A DNA stretch of 64,000 bases from Sipunculus nudus. Lineage: Eukaryota > Annelida > Sipuncula > Golfingiida > Sipunculidae. The translations under genes and the position numbers were made by a program. Positions 27,801-42,100 of this stretch are shown here, one piece after another (positions within the stretch are counted from its first letter, which is position 1; every line of letters starts with the position of its first letter). The notes under the pieces are model-generated. The model saw only the letters and a program-made list of their open reading frames with translations, did not search any database and was not told the DNA's origin. Where the stretch lies: contig CM049310.1 of NCBI GenBank assembly GCA_026874595.1, forward strand, positions 89,101,556-89,165,555, in the 5' to 3' direction.

Positions 27801-30800
27801 CACACATTTGATGCCATGACTTAAAATATTGGTTTTAAATTTTTTTTTTTCAAGTGGGGTTTGAACAATGGAAAACTGCTCAGATATTTCCATTGTCATA
27901 CTTTTTTACTGTTAACTCTAAATTTACAAAATTAAGGGTTTAGGGGATAAAGAGAACCACATTTTACTCTGGCATGCATTTATGGGAAGATTAATAGAAG
28001 AATAAGGTAAGTAGAACATCATTAAAGAATTATGAACTCGGTATGGGAACCCTTGGATTTATTCCCAACTCACATTTGGTTTGAAACTACAAAAGCCTGA
28101 GGCGTGAGCTCGGTCACCACAACAGGTGAGACAAGTGTCAGAACACATGCAAAACAAGGGGCCACAGACGCACGCAGGCAACTCCTTACCCTCCGTGTAT
28201 TAATCAATTCATAGGCCGAACTGACAAAGAGAATGTTTTCTGGTTTCAGGTCCGTGTGAGTGAGTTGGTTGGCATGAAGAACTACAAATGAGATACATAG
28301 ATACTGTACTGGTGACCTAATGCATGTTGTAATGGAGAAACTGCACCAAGTCGCATGTAGGTCACTGCTACGGTCAGCTGCTGGCCGAGGCTATAAAAGA
28401 GGTGTTTACCTAACTTCCACTCACTCTACCCAACCATCAAGTACTGTATAGGCAAGGCAGCAAGCAGCATCACAGTCTATCGTGTAGCATCATAATCGAA
28501 CAGCAAGTTTATTTTCCATTTATTTCCATTTCCCTCATTTGGTTTCAAATTTGAATTTCAAAGTGAAATTAAGAAAATTTTAAATCTTACAGCCAAAAGA
28601 CCAATCAAAAGCAGTATTTCCAATTTTATTACAATTTCCCATCAACCACTCCGTTCAAATACCATCACTTCAAAATTTAGTGGGAATTTCAATATTCCAT
28701 CTTGCAGTTTTATAATAACAAAGCTCTGTATTTGTATCTGAAATTTTAAGATTTTTCTTCCACCCGAACATAAGCCAAATCATAAATACCAGATACAATC
28801 AGACTTTTTTTTTCCAAAGCCAGGACCTGTTTTACTGTCGTCCTACATCATACAGTAAATCCTTAACTATTTATATGAAAAATATCAAGGTATGTTTCTT
28901 CCACTGAACATCATCCTTGGCTCTTTGTATGCAGCATTGTTTGCAAATTTCTACAGAAAAATGCTTGAGCATCCATACATGCAATACATTCTGTTTAAAT
29001 GCACCAGGCATCTGAACAAAGAATTTACAAATATTAAATTCACTAACCTGCAATACACGAACAGTGATCTACTGAATACATTTATTGACGTGTATGCTTC
29101 AACGATTCCTATAACTGAGCAGCTACTTGCTGGGATGCCTTCCACTGCAGACTCGTTCATAAAATCAAAGGCTCACTAAAGCTCTATTAAGCTATCACTA
29201 CCATTCAAAGAGAGAAGAAAGAGGGCAAGAGAAGGGAGGGAGAGAGATGGCCGGATGGAACTATACAGCATCACCAGGTCATACCTTTGTTGCGTCGTAT
29301 TGTACATCACAATCGGAGCTCACAAAGAGTAAGTTTTCAGGCTTGAGGTCTGTGTGTGTTAACTTGTTATCATGCAAAACTGAAAAATAAAAGAGGTTTG
29401 CACTGGCTTCACTTTGGAAGGGCTGGTACTTTAAAAACAGTACGCAAATATCTGCATTTTCTATAATCTTGGTATATAAAAAGATAAAGATACAAAGCAC
29501 AGAAATAAGCATGCAGTACAAAACAAATGAGAGGAAGCATTACATATTAAACTCTGATATATAAACACAATATGTGTAGCCTGCCTGCCCCTACATTCAA
29601 TCCGACTGACATCAGAGATGCAATATATATAAAATGATCTATATACAACACTTTAATTTTTTCCCCAATATGCTATATAGCTAGGGAGAATATCAGTTGT
29701 TCACGTCATGACAATGCTACAAAGATTTATCACGATGTATCAAGATGTTGTGATATCACTATCTGGCACACTCGAGCACTTATCATATATCAACTTTCAG
29801 TATTTCCTGTCATGTCTCTGGGACTACCTATAACCCAGAAATTTTGGAGTCATGATTCTGTAAATTTGAAGAAACAGTCATATTGAACATACAATATTTT
29901 TTTTTAACTATATTAAATACTTCTTTACAGAATTTCATGTGATTCATTAAAACAGAGAATGCCCTGAATAAATGATTTTCTGAACAAGGGTAGGCCATGG
30001 TGATGAAATTAACTTCAGGTAATCATCCTAAAAGTGCATGTTCAAGTACCAGGAATGTGGACAAAAATAATATCATTATATCATGATGATAGGGAATTTT
30101 TAAGATATAATTATGATTGCCATGAGAGCTGTCTTTTATCATCCCAGCTCTCCTGCTATATTGTATATATTTGACAACACATCAACAACATAGGCTCAGA
30201 TGCATAAATCACCATTCCCTAAATATTACATTTTGCACCACTATGTTCCAAAAATTGATATAACGCCTGCAGCAACAGTAACTGTGAAAGTATACTGAGC
30301 TTCCACTCTGATATCCATCTTAGCACATAAATATTACAAGTTTATAAATAAGTATAAACTAATGTGACCCGCACTTACCCAAAGTGAAAATAGAAACTGG
30401 GAAACACATCCTGTACATATCAACTTTAGCACTATGCTTTATGCAAGTCAACACCAATTACTTCTCTATCAGCATTCGAAATAGAGCTGGTTTTCTGCCA
30501 CTGAAATTCTCACAACCATTACTCTTAAATAATTTTCATTTAACCACTGATAAACACCCTCAAATATAAAACACATTTAAGTTACTTTGCAAATATACAT
30601 GCCTGGTGGCATATGCAGCAGATCAGAATGTAGGCATATGCAAGTCTGTCATTTTTTAAACAATGACCTCAAAGTACATAAAATTATATTAGAAACCATG
30701 ATTTAGAAAACCCATATTTCCAAAATTAATTATCAATAATTTATTATGAAGGTATCTGCAATAAAGGTTTTGAACAGTGCAAATCCTTTCATAAAGCATT

Positions 30801-33800
30801 GAAACCACACATACAGTTGTGTGTGACCATCATAATTATATATTAACTAATTAAGCTTTCCACACAACAATTTGATATTAACCATGGTTTAATCTAGGGA
30901 AGTTTCAGTGCTGTGGACATTAACACATAAATTAAACATCATTATTTATGTCAAAATATTACATCACCAAGAAGTATTATAAATGAATAAACATTCAATT
31001 AATTCATTAAATTTAATCTTAAGCATGTTTTTTGTGACTTATAAAGCCACCTTAAGTTATACATTAGACAATATGTAGATTTACATGTATTATTTGATAT
31101 TCAACCGACAGGATAAATGGCAAAGGTTACTTACATTTGACTGCTTTGACTAACTGATATGATATATGGCGGACATGTTCCATTGGGTAAGGCTGGTAAC
31201 CATTGTCTTTCTACAAAGTAAAAATAAAACTATGAAACACATATAATCTCATCTTCATAACCAGGGGAAATGCACTAAAATTTACCTAAACACATATACA
31301 TCATTAATATATCAAAATGCTTACATGAAATTGCCTAGCTATTTCTGCCTTATATAGAAAAATACAAAACAAACACACATGAGGAACTAATAAACAACTA
31401 AAGACATGCACAAAAGGCTCATGAGTGATACCCCGCCCCCCCACCCCCACACACACACTAAAAATTCTTCATTTTCTGTTTCATAAGCCAGTCTTTTTTC
31501 AACATAAATAACAGAGAGTATTGGTGCATGACAGATACTTGCCATTATACTCTCTCTGGATCATGATGATATAAATACTTGCATCCATTAAACAGTAAGT
31601 TTAGAAAATCAAAAATTTAGTTTGTTTCTTAAGTCCAAGCAGGGTTCGGGTCAAATACGTATTTGTATTTAAATACACTCAAAGTATGTATTACTTATAT
31701 TTGTATCTGTGTTGTGCAAAATGATAATATTTGTTTTTGTATTTGTATTTGATCTCAATATTTGATGTATATGATCAAATACTGTACAATACATGTCTAT
31801 AAATAAATAATCATATCTGCTATAATTTTAAAAATTTAACTACTACCCAACTTCTTAACAACCCAAAAGACAGTATCAAGTCAAGCGTATCACTTCTACC
31901 TTAGACATCATGAATATTTATGGATCTGGAAATTAATAAAAATTCTGTATAACCTACATTTTGCATATTTGTAATTGTATTTGTATTTGGTGTTCTGTAA
32001 TGTATTTGTATTTATCTTCAGTCACTCGTATTTGTATTTGGAGGAGACCAGCTATTGTATTTATATTTGTATTTGGCACACTGTATTTGACCCCAACCCT
32101 GAGTCCAAGTCTTTTTTTTAAACACTGATTTGAGAGGCTGCGTAAGTGTAAACATGACAAGTCACAGAGGATGCTGATAAAAACATCCATCAACAATTTA
32201 GCAACAAATAGATTATCACTCAGGCTTAATGGCCTTGGCATCGTGGTAATATTAAATAGAAAACAAACATGTCATACACGATGTGTAATTACCAGGGCTG
32301 TAAAATTACATTATCTCATAAAAAATGAAATTCAAGAATACATGAGACAATACATGTTAGGTTTATGAAGGTTTAGATTCTGAGCCAAGGCTCTTCCCTT
32401 TTTAATAAAAAGATGATCACACTTTTCCTCATAGAAACTCACAGATGCGGTTAAGCTTGTACATGTGACAAAGGATGTTTCACCATACATGTCTTGTATA
32501 CCTTATATTAAATGTCAGATATCACTTTCAATTTTAGCTGTTCAAATGCCATCATATCCATAAAGGGACACCTGATAATACCACATCAAATGTTAATGTA
32601 TTGTGATATATCAGCGTTCTTGAGTTTCAGGAATTATATGATCAGTGCTTTGTCTGGCCACCCCAGTGTAGTACACACCCGTATGAGATTTACTGGACTG
32701 TACAGGTCAATGTACTACTTGCTTTTTTCACAGTGAAACACATGCTTAACAATAGTCATATTCTAATGAATATCACATGTGCAGCCAATGTTTTCCTAAT
32801 TAAAACTGCCAAGGCAAAAAGAGGTTATATCATTAGGGACTGTTCAACAATACTTTATAAATAATTGTTTTCAGGGAACTCAGGAAGTCGAGTAAAAAAA
32901 TATTAAGTATTACAAATTATGTCCCAGCTGTTTACGAAACTACAAGTGCAAACCAATGTTCATTCATTTATTTACATAAACAAATTTTGTTCAGGCAGAA
33001 AAATACGGAGTAACAATTAACATTCATGATACAAATCTTTGTACTGTTATACAAATAATAAGTTTTTTTTTTCAAACAAGTTCATGACCTGTAGGTGGCA
33101 CGGTCTACTGAATGAGGATGAAGTTACCCATATGATAACATGATATGTTATTTTTATGTCTACTGGTTTTTAGGTTTTTATTTGCATACAGCAGGATAGG
33201 AATTATTCTAAATTTCTGATTATATAAAAGGTAGTGTACACACATTTGGGCACTCACCAATACAGAGCAAAATTATTACAGCAGGTTTGTATGTTCTGAT
33301 CATTATAAATGTGAACTTAATGTACAGCTTCCCATGCAGGGCTCAAAAATAACAAAGATTGTATCTACAGCAACCAAACACACAGGGGTGACTGTTTGGC
33401 CCTGCAATTTCAGACTGACAGCTATGGTTCTGCCATCTGTCAAGTAGAGCCTGTTGAGGAAGTGTTGCACTGACTGGTATGATTAATAACAGCTTATTTG
33501 GTTAACCTAAAGTAGTGACTGTTTAATATCACTGTAACCAGGACTAGACACTAACAATTAACTGCTTACCCAGGGCAAGTAAAAGTTCCAGAAAATGGTG
33601 GTAGGGCAACCAAAAGTGGGCTCCTACTAGCCTGATTGGGCAAGTGAGTCCAACATAAACCTTTACACAAAGACCTGAATCTTAACATATATTAAGTTAG
33701 TGTTTTCTTTCTTGGAAAAGTAAAATTATATTGTAATACAAATGCTAAAGATAAATATTATTAACAAACATTTGAATATGTTTATTGTTGCAAAATAATC

Positions 33801-36800
33801 ATGTGGAACATACTTTTGTGTTTGTGGCTGCCAATGTCACACATTTTTGCAAGACAAGTAGAATTCATGTACAGCAAGTGAAAGCTAGATGTAACTTGCC
33901 CAACTGGGCAAGTACTTTCAAAAGTTAATGCCAAGCTCTGGTAATATGATAAAACCTTAATACTGCATAGTGTACAGAGAATGGAACCATAACATGTTCT
34001 TAAAGCATGATTTTGTACAAACCACATTTTTATCATCCCAATAGTATGTATTGTATATGGGCAGATAATTGTAAATATGTGTAATTGCAATACAAGCTTA
34101 AGGAGATGATAATCATGATAGGATAGTATAGAAATATGAGCAATAACACAGATACAAGCTGGAGAAATGAGTATATGTATACAGTGTGTAATTTTAGGTA
34201 CATGGAAAGGGCAAAGAATGTTTTAGTGGGCTCATACTTTACAGGACAATAAATATCCAAAACCCTTTTCTTTCTGTCATATTTCTTCCTTGCTTAAAAG
34301 TAACAGTTAAAATTTTGTTTGAATTTATCTTAAAAACTGGAATTTTGTTGAATTCATGATATATTAATGTTCATGCAGCTACAATACTGTCAGGTGTGAT
34401 TACTGTAATGAAATAATCAAACCTTCCTATCATAAAATATTGATATTTTATCAAAAGAATTTATAAAAATGTTGGTATTTTATCAATTAAACCCTAATAG
34501 CACTAAAGAATTTCCTATGTCTAGCCCTAGTTTGCAGTATAATGCACAGAAAACATTTATATTTCCATTCCTGGCAAACTGAAGCTTTTTAATGCATGTG
34601 GTCTACATATAAGCAATTTTAATCAATTAAGTTCATCGTGCTTTTTTTAGGCAGTACCTTGCCTTACAATTCAACAAGTGCAGGTGAAAATGTAAACTTA
34701 CTAAAAAGTCGAAGACGCTGAGTCCAAGAATGTCAAAACAGATACACATGTGGCCATGGTAATCAAACCAGTCTTGCATCCGAACACACAAGCTGCAAGA
34801 AACATAATCATCATAAATTAATATCACACTGAGAGGAATACAATATCCACAGAATGTTGGAATCTGCCGCCATTATGGACGTTAATCATTTTTATATTGA
34901 TTTCTGACTGCCAGGAATGAAGCCAGTCTACGGACACAATTGGACTGATGGGTTTATTATTAAACACAGTAACACAGTATAAATCATCATGCATGCAATC
35001 TGGATAGCACATTTCCTCATGTCCTGATAAGTTTTGTTATACAGGGAAACTTCTCTTTACGGCCAACTCTTTATGACAGGTACCCCTCTATTAGAGACCG
35101 TTTTTTTTCTTAAATAATTTTTTGCTTGGTGAAGGGAACTGCCTCCATTTTTAATGCTCCCTAAACTGGGTACTATATACATCTGTGGAATTTTATGGGT
35201 GTGCAACACCAAGGGACCCCCAAAGGGCACACTCCTATGAAAGTGAAACACCACTGTGGGGTACATCTCCCCATTAACCCTGTAGAGTGCTCACTGCTTT
35301 TCAACAGAAATTCAAACACACTATCTCTCAGATCTGTTTTCAACCTCTTGGCCACAGAAGGCGGTGACATAAGTGACACTTTGTGGTCCCGTGAAAAGTG
35401 TATATATGGAGGTGGGCGACTCATTGCAAGTACTGTTTTATATGTCAGTGATTTGAGAGTGTTCAGTTTTCACGATCTTACATGATAATCCTACTTAGAG
35501 TATAATCAATGTTATATGAATTATAAAATTTCTTAATAGTTTGATGAGGATAGAAGGAACATGGAAATCCTTGTTCATTATCCACAAATGATTCAAAATA
35601 TCTGATATTATTTATGATATCAATCATTGATTTTTGGGCAATTTTGAAGACTTGTTATTATTCTAAATACTGATCCTTTGACCTTTAAATGTTACAGGCA
35701 TCTCAGATCTTCTGAAATCTAAAGCTCTTGAGCTACTCACACTAAAGAAGGATAGAAACAAAATCGCAAAAAGACAATATATGTCAGCTGTGTAGGGGTA
35801 GCTCACTACAAAACAGAACTTTTTTCTGGTTTTCAGACAAGCCTGCTTTAGGGTATCATTACTCTATATATCTCACATTGAATAAATCATATCATTATCA
35901 AACATCACAGGCACTGTAGTTTCTAGAATAATACATCAAACACATTATCTGAACTTTGAATACAAGAAAATCCTGATAATTTATTACAAGATAGTCCAGC
36001 TCTTATTATGACAAGAAATATGTTGTTTCAAAGCAGTCTGGCAACTTGGACGGAGATGGCTGGGGGTTTAATAAGACTTAGCCCACCCTGAGTTCACTAC
36101 AAATAATTCACTACTAGAGACTGCTGGACTTGAGACTGCTGGGAGTAATCTAACAGCCCTGCCTCAGCTGCTGCAGCAGCTCAATGCTACTTCAGACAGG
36201 GATGCCCGGCTGTCCATCCAGCTCTTCCCTCATCCTGACAGTAAACTACCTTGGCAGGCTGCCACAGTAGCAAACTACAGAGCCCAAGGAATCTGTGTAT
36301 GTGTGTGTGAGTTAATAACCCTGTCCCTGATGACCTTGGCAAGCTGCCACAGAAGCAAACAACAAAGCCCAAGGAATCTGTGTATGTGCATGTGTGTGTG
36401 TCATAAAATAACCCATGATCACCTTGACAAGCTGCCCCAGATCAAGAACCACAGCTGGGGGGAATGTGATTGTGTGTGCATCTCAGTAAATAGACCCTGA
36501 CTACCAGGACTACCACAGCAAGCTGCTGTTTAAAATTTACCCCATGCACAGCTTAGGGTATGTGTGTATCTAAGTAAATACCAACAAGGTCCCCTGAATT
36601 TCTTGAAAACAAATTCCCTGACTTTTCTCCAAAGTTTTCCATGATGAGCTGAAGAAATTCCTGGATCATCATTTTGGCCTGTATCCACAGGAAAATTCCA
36701 TCACAGCCACTAGCCAAGCATCCAGTGAACCCCTGTTTGGGCATTTAAAATAATATATATAAGAAACTCAGAACTATACTTTTAGGCCACTTTTCCTGGT

Positions 36801-39114
36801 TGACATTTTTTTTTCATATTCCCAGACTGGGATAAAAACAGTTTTCCCAGGATTTCCATGTTTTCAAAGATGGCTGATAACCTTGACTTTCTCTTTGAAG
36901 GCTGGAACTGTGTTTAATGTATGGCTTAGTACATAACCAACCAGTCCAGCAGAAGGCAACTTACAAAGTTTCAAAGGATGGATTTATAATATAAAGTCAA
37001 TTATAAAGCAATTAGTATATGTCATTTCATCCATGAAACACTTCAGCCAGTATGGTTTATAAGATGCCCTGTACAGATGGATACACAATCATCAACACAG
37101 GAAAGTCATTCACCTGTGAGGTGTGTATGGGTGTGTGAGCTTGCTTTTTACAAATGTGTGAACTATTTTTTCAATGTGGTGACCAACAAGTCAAGAATTC
37201 ACACTGGAAGTAAACATGTCACAGGCTCGGCCAAGGCGTGTTTGTATTCAGAGCCACAACCAGATTGCAGGGAACTTGCCACTCAAGGGCGAAGTAGTCA
37301 GATTCTACAATACTGCCACAGAAATGTACCCTATGCAGCATCAGGTATTTTGTTTTTATTATGGAGTTGCCACATCAGGGAGAGGGAGGACTTATGTGTA
37401 TACACACACAGCTGTGAGCTCCAGAGGTTCTACTAAAAATAATACACAAACCAGATGTGGTCCGGAGGGTGAGGGATGAGGAGACAGGAAACCTGAGACA
37501 GGATAACCCCAGACAGGCTGGTCATCCATGAAACATTACCTCCCATATTAATGTTACCCTGGATGTTTCTGAACATTCCTTACTTCATGCAAATACCTGG
37601 TAAAAGTCCTGTACATATATTTCAACATGTATGGCATTCCTGATGCCATCTAATACATTTTTCATTCCCCTGAATCAATCTATTATATATCAGTTTCCCC
37701 GCACCAATCTAATATATCGATTATCTAGACTAATCAAATGTTAATAACTTTAATGAACCCAGCTAATATATTTTATTTTTTTGTTAACTCTGTTAACATA
37801 TTTTTCCTGACTGAATCAACCTATATTTTTTTCTGAACCCATCTTATTAGAGATTAATAACCTCCCTGAACCGATCTAATATATATCATTTTCATCTTAT
37901 ATATATATATATATAATCTGGAATCATCTAATGGGTATTATATCATATGCACAAACCTAAAATAAGGATTAAAGACTCTAAAAATATGTTGAATTTAGCT
38001 CTGTGTAATCGGACGTATTATAAAGAGAATAAATAATTAGGGTAAACAAAATGTTAATACTAAGTTGGTTACTATGGATACTGAGCAACCACTACAGACT
38101 GGTGCATTATTACCACTTATCTGTTTACAGAGTCAGTACAGTAAACATCTGAATCCAGGAATCTGCTGCTGATAAGATCTGAGTGATGTATGTATGTAGG
38201 AGCCAATAAAATTGAGACTACCGCGATAGCATCAGACAGTGCTGGGAAAGGGCTGTTTATGGTGAACACACTACTCAGTAGTCTGTTCCACCAGTAGGTG
38301 CCCACTGAAATTTGGTGATTATTCTCTTAAACTTCAATATAATCACAACTGTAGACACTAAAACTGATGAGGGACGACAGGCCTAATGTGGGATGTAAAA
38401 CTTCATAAAAAAAACATTTACAATTTGCAAACTTCTGGTCCTTCCGAATCCTGTGGCCAAGTGAAATGGCATCTGTTATGAATTGGCAGCCTCACTTTGA
38501 AAATTTCACTCCTCAGAATATTTATGACCCTACACAACCAATCAGTTGCTTTTAAATGTAGTTGTTTGACCATGTGACCAATTGATAACCTTCATCAATG
38601 GGGTTGAGATGTTGTAAACAATACTGTTTTCTCAAATATTGATTTAAATGAATTACTAAAATATTTTGCAAGGTTTGGTGTCGGTTTCATTCTAGATAAT
38701 TAGGCCTATGCCTCATTCCTCAGTTGCAGCATAGTTAATGGAACCAATCCATAAAATTATGAAAAGATGAACAAATTTCAATTAGCGCCCTACTGTGGAA
38801 CATTATGTACTGATCTGCACAGGAGTTTTAGCTAACTTGGGTAACACCTGGTGAATAATAACAAAGAGACTGTCTCGAAAGTACAAAGTTGATCTAAAAA
38901 AAATATATAATGATATATATTATTGGAGTTTGGTGACATTTGAAATGTGTCATGACATTTGAATACCACTAAAAAACCTTTTCATATGATCCATGTGTCT
39001 TAGTCTGGCAATCGCCAAGTCTCATTTTGCCCATTTCTATTGATAATACAACACTAAAGTCCCAGGTCATGACACAAAACTGGCAATCACACTGAACTCA
39101 TCTTAGTGTTCACA

Positions 39115-39168
<54 letters not shown>

Positions 39169-42100
39169 TTACTTTTAATGTGGCAAGGGTTTCACTTCAA
39201 CACAAGTACCTGCATTTTCTCCAGATGGTATTGATCACAGATTAAATATCATCATTACATTAACTACTCTAAAAGAACCTACCATGAAATCAGCACTGCA
39301 ATATCCCTCAAGATAAATAATGTGAAAAAAATATCAATATTTGGTATGATATTGGTATATTGTCCTACTCTACCAGAGGAGTGTCCAGACTGCTGCGATT
39401 ACCGGTACATGAACTTCCTGAATGAGGCTGATAGACATACAAGGGAGTAATATCTGATCTACTAATGGCTTTCCATCCCACAAGACAAGGTTTCAAGAGA
39501 TTCAATTCAGTTCAGAGAGATCCATGTCTCCATAACCTGTGTTTCATGAATTATAAATCAACATGTTCAGAACAACCTTTCTCTTGACTCAGATCAAGGA
39601 CTACAGCAATATTAAACTTTCAAATGGGAAAAAAAAAAGAAATGAAAGAGCATTACCAAAGTATACTATATGTTTGTTTTGAGTATGATGACCTCAAACA
39701 TCATTAAATAAGTGCAGATTTTGCCATTCATGGAGTTCCATCAAAATCAATCAAATTCCTGTTAAGTTATGATAACATGATGAAGCCACAGAGAAATCTG
39801 GTGACTTCTGACCTCAAGAGAATGCACAGACATCAATATGAATCGAACTAATTATTGGTAAATACTGATACAGAGGATCATGAAAACCCATAAACTTCCT
39901 GATAAGTTATTGTGGCGACACCAAATGTTAATAGATGGGCGCATGGCCTTTCAGACCAAGCCAAATCCATAACACAACCTGTCTACAGATAGGTAGAATG
40001 AATTTTTAATATAAGGGAATGATATATTTTTCATGACAGTGCTGCAATAGGAACAAGTCATACACTCACAGGTACTTCCCCCAGCAGTAGAGCTAGTACA
40101 ATTAGCCAGGCTTTACCAATTATAGGTGATGGGGCTATAAACAAAATGTCTCATGTTTCGGCAATATTTCACTTTTGACAGGACACAGGATATACTTCAA
40201 TGTTAAGACAATTGAACTTTCATGCTGGAAACCATAAAACCATAAATTTATATTCTAAACAGTAAGCTAATTATATGCCATTAAAACTGATTAATTTCAC
40301 CTAACAGTTCTAATTAAATATGGTGCCTAGAGACCATTATTAAATGTTACACTTGTTTCATATCTGATGATCAAATATTGTCAACGTATTGTCATAAGAC
40401 AACACCCAGGCTGTTATTTCACTTTGTATCACAATACACATGCGTAACATTACACTCCTCTATAAGGTTATGTGCATCAAAAGTAGCAGGCCCTTGGTAC
40501 AATGCTTAATCAAGGACAATGTCACATCAGGGGGATACATAGACACTGTTACTCTCTATGGGAGAAAATTACCTCCGGTTATCGGAGTATAACCTTCACT
40601 GGTGTGACTGATGGAGAACAGACACAGTAATTAGATTTTAGGGAATATCAGGTGTTTAGAAACAACCATTTTGTTGAGCTGTGCTTTTTGTGAAAAGCCA
40701 TTAAGCCTATTAAACCTTTAAACGCTCGTGTTGATTAATAGGAACTGGCTAACTAGCCATTTGTTATTTAACCCTTTTACATGCTTCATACTTTCCCACA
40801 GCATTATCATTCTTTAAGTAAAATTGATGTATGGCCTTTGCTACTGACATTATTAAAACCTGCAACAAGCATGAAACATTTTTTTTCTTTTCTGACAGAT
40901 AGAAATTTACCTGGACACCCCTTTCACCAGTGGATGGAATAAATCATATTCTCTTGTCTTTAATAATGTAAAGGAACTGCAAGTTACACATGAATTAAGT
41001 AAGCAGTTTCTGTCCACTAGTAACTGATTATCTAAATTATCACTCTTTGAATTATGGGTAACATAAAATGTAAGCTAATATTGCTGCTACCAACACAATA
41101 TACGGGAAATGCCATTGAAGCTATAGAATAAATTACTGTTCCCCTGTGCCAATGTGGCATCTTATTCACAAAAGTTTTATTTTCAATATGATTTTTATGC
41201 TTCACCAATATCAAGAATCTGAAACCCTTGCAAACAAAAATCAAACAACAGTATTATATTATAGCATAAAAATCACTGATTTATTTCCAGTGAATGCAAT
41301 TTAAATTTTACATAACTAATAAGATTTTAGAATTTAGAATCAAATGGAATTTAACCTGTACAAAATATTAACATAATTATCTGACTTCTGAACTGGAATT
41401 TCAGTTAAGAATGTCATCAATGCTTGGACCTTACTGGTCGGACATGTTAAGGACTCAGTCATTTCAAGGAGTTCAGGATGTTCACACAGTTAATCCTTTT
41501 CCTTACTTGTACAAACAAATGCAAAGATTAAAGTTCCAAGCATTCTCTTGTTGCATAAAGATCAGCTTTACCCATCAGGTGCCTGTTTTTTCATCTTATT
41601 TAGTTCATATCCTCTAGTAAACCTTGTATCTGAAATGTTAGTCATGACAGTTCAACCCAAACACTATATTCATAAGTTGGTGTGGCAACAGGATAAGTGG
41701 TTTCGGTGTAACACGTCTAATTTTTAACAGCTATTTTGTCGTTTTCAAGTGGTTTGTATGAGCCATGACAATGTGGGTGAAGGTATTCTTTCTTAGATCT
41801 CAAGTGTTTTGTGACAGCCTTGTATGTCAGTAAATCTTTACCCAACTATATTTATTTTCTTGAAGTATTTATTGACAAATTTCTATGAGAATGAACATGT
41901 TATTCTGATTTCCTGCCCATTAACCACACATGAAGCTGTTCTGAAGTCGAATTAAGACGACTGATAATTAATCAAATTTATAACAGAATATTTGTCAGCT
42001 GAATGCAAACAAGTGGAAACAAACTTGATTTATAGAGATCAAAGTACTTGTATTTGTTCCCCTTTTTACACTCTCAATAGTTTGCCATTCTATGATTAAA

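Larger units (their letters stand above)
31211..34701 (-). other. CLK intron with MITEs
   Basis: 3.5 kb holding the hAT MITE at 31640, a repeat copy at 33070-33230 and a second hAT-like element at 33541-33943. No coding exon recognised. Confidence 0.8.

Noticed and set aside
28892-29179. 95-codon plus-strand open frame between the two catalytic-loop exons
   Set aside because: No domain, AT-rich codon pattern, antisense overlaps of similar length; probably chance.
37077-37479. Overlapping plus-strand open frames of 119 and 87 codons
   Set aside because: Contain GT/CA-rich runs, no domain, no supporting splice context.
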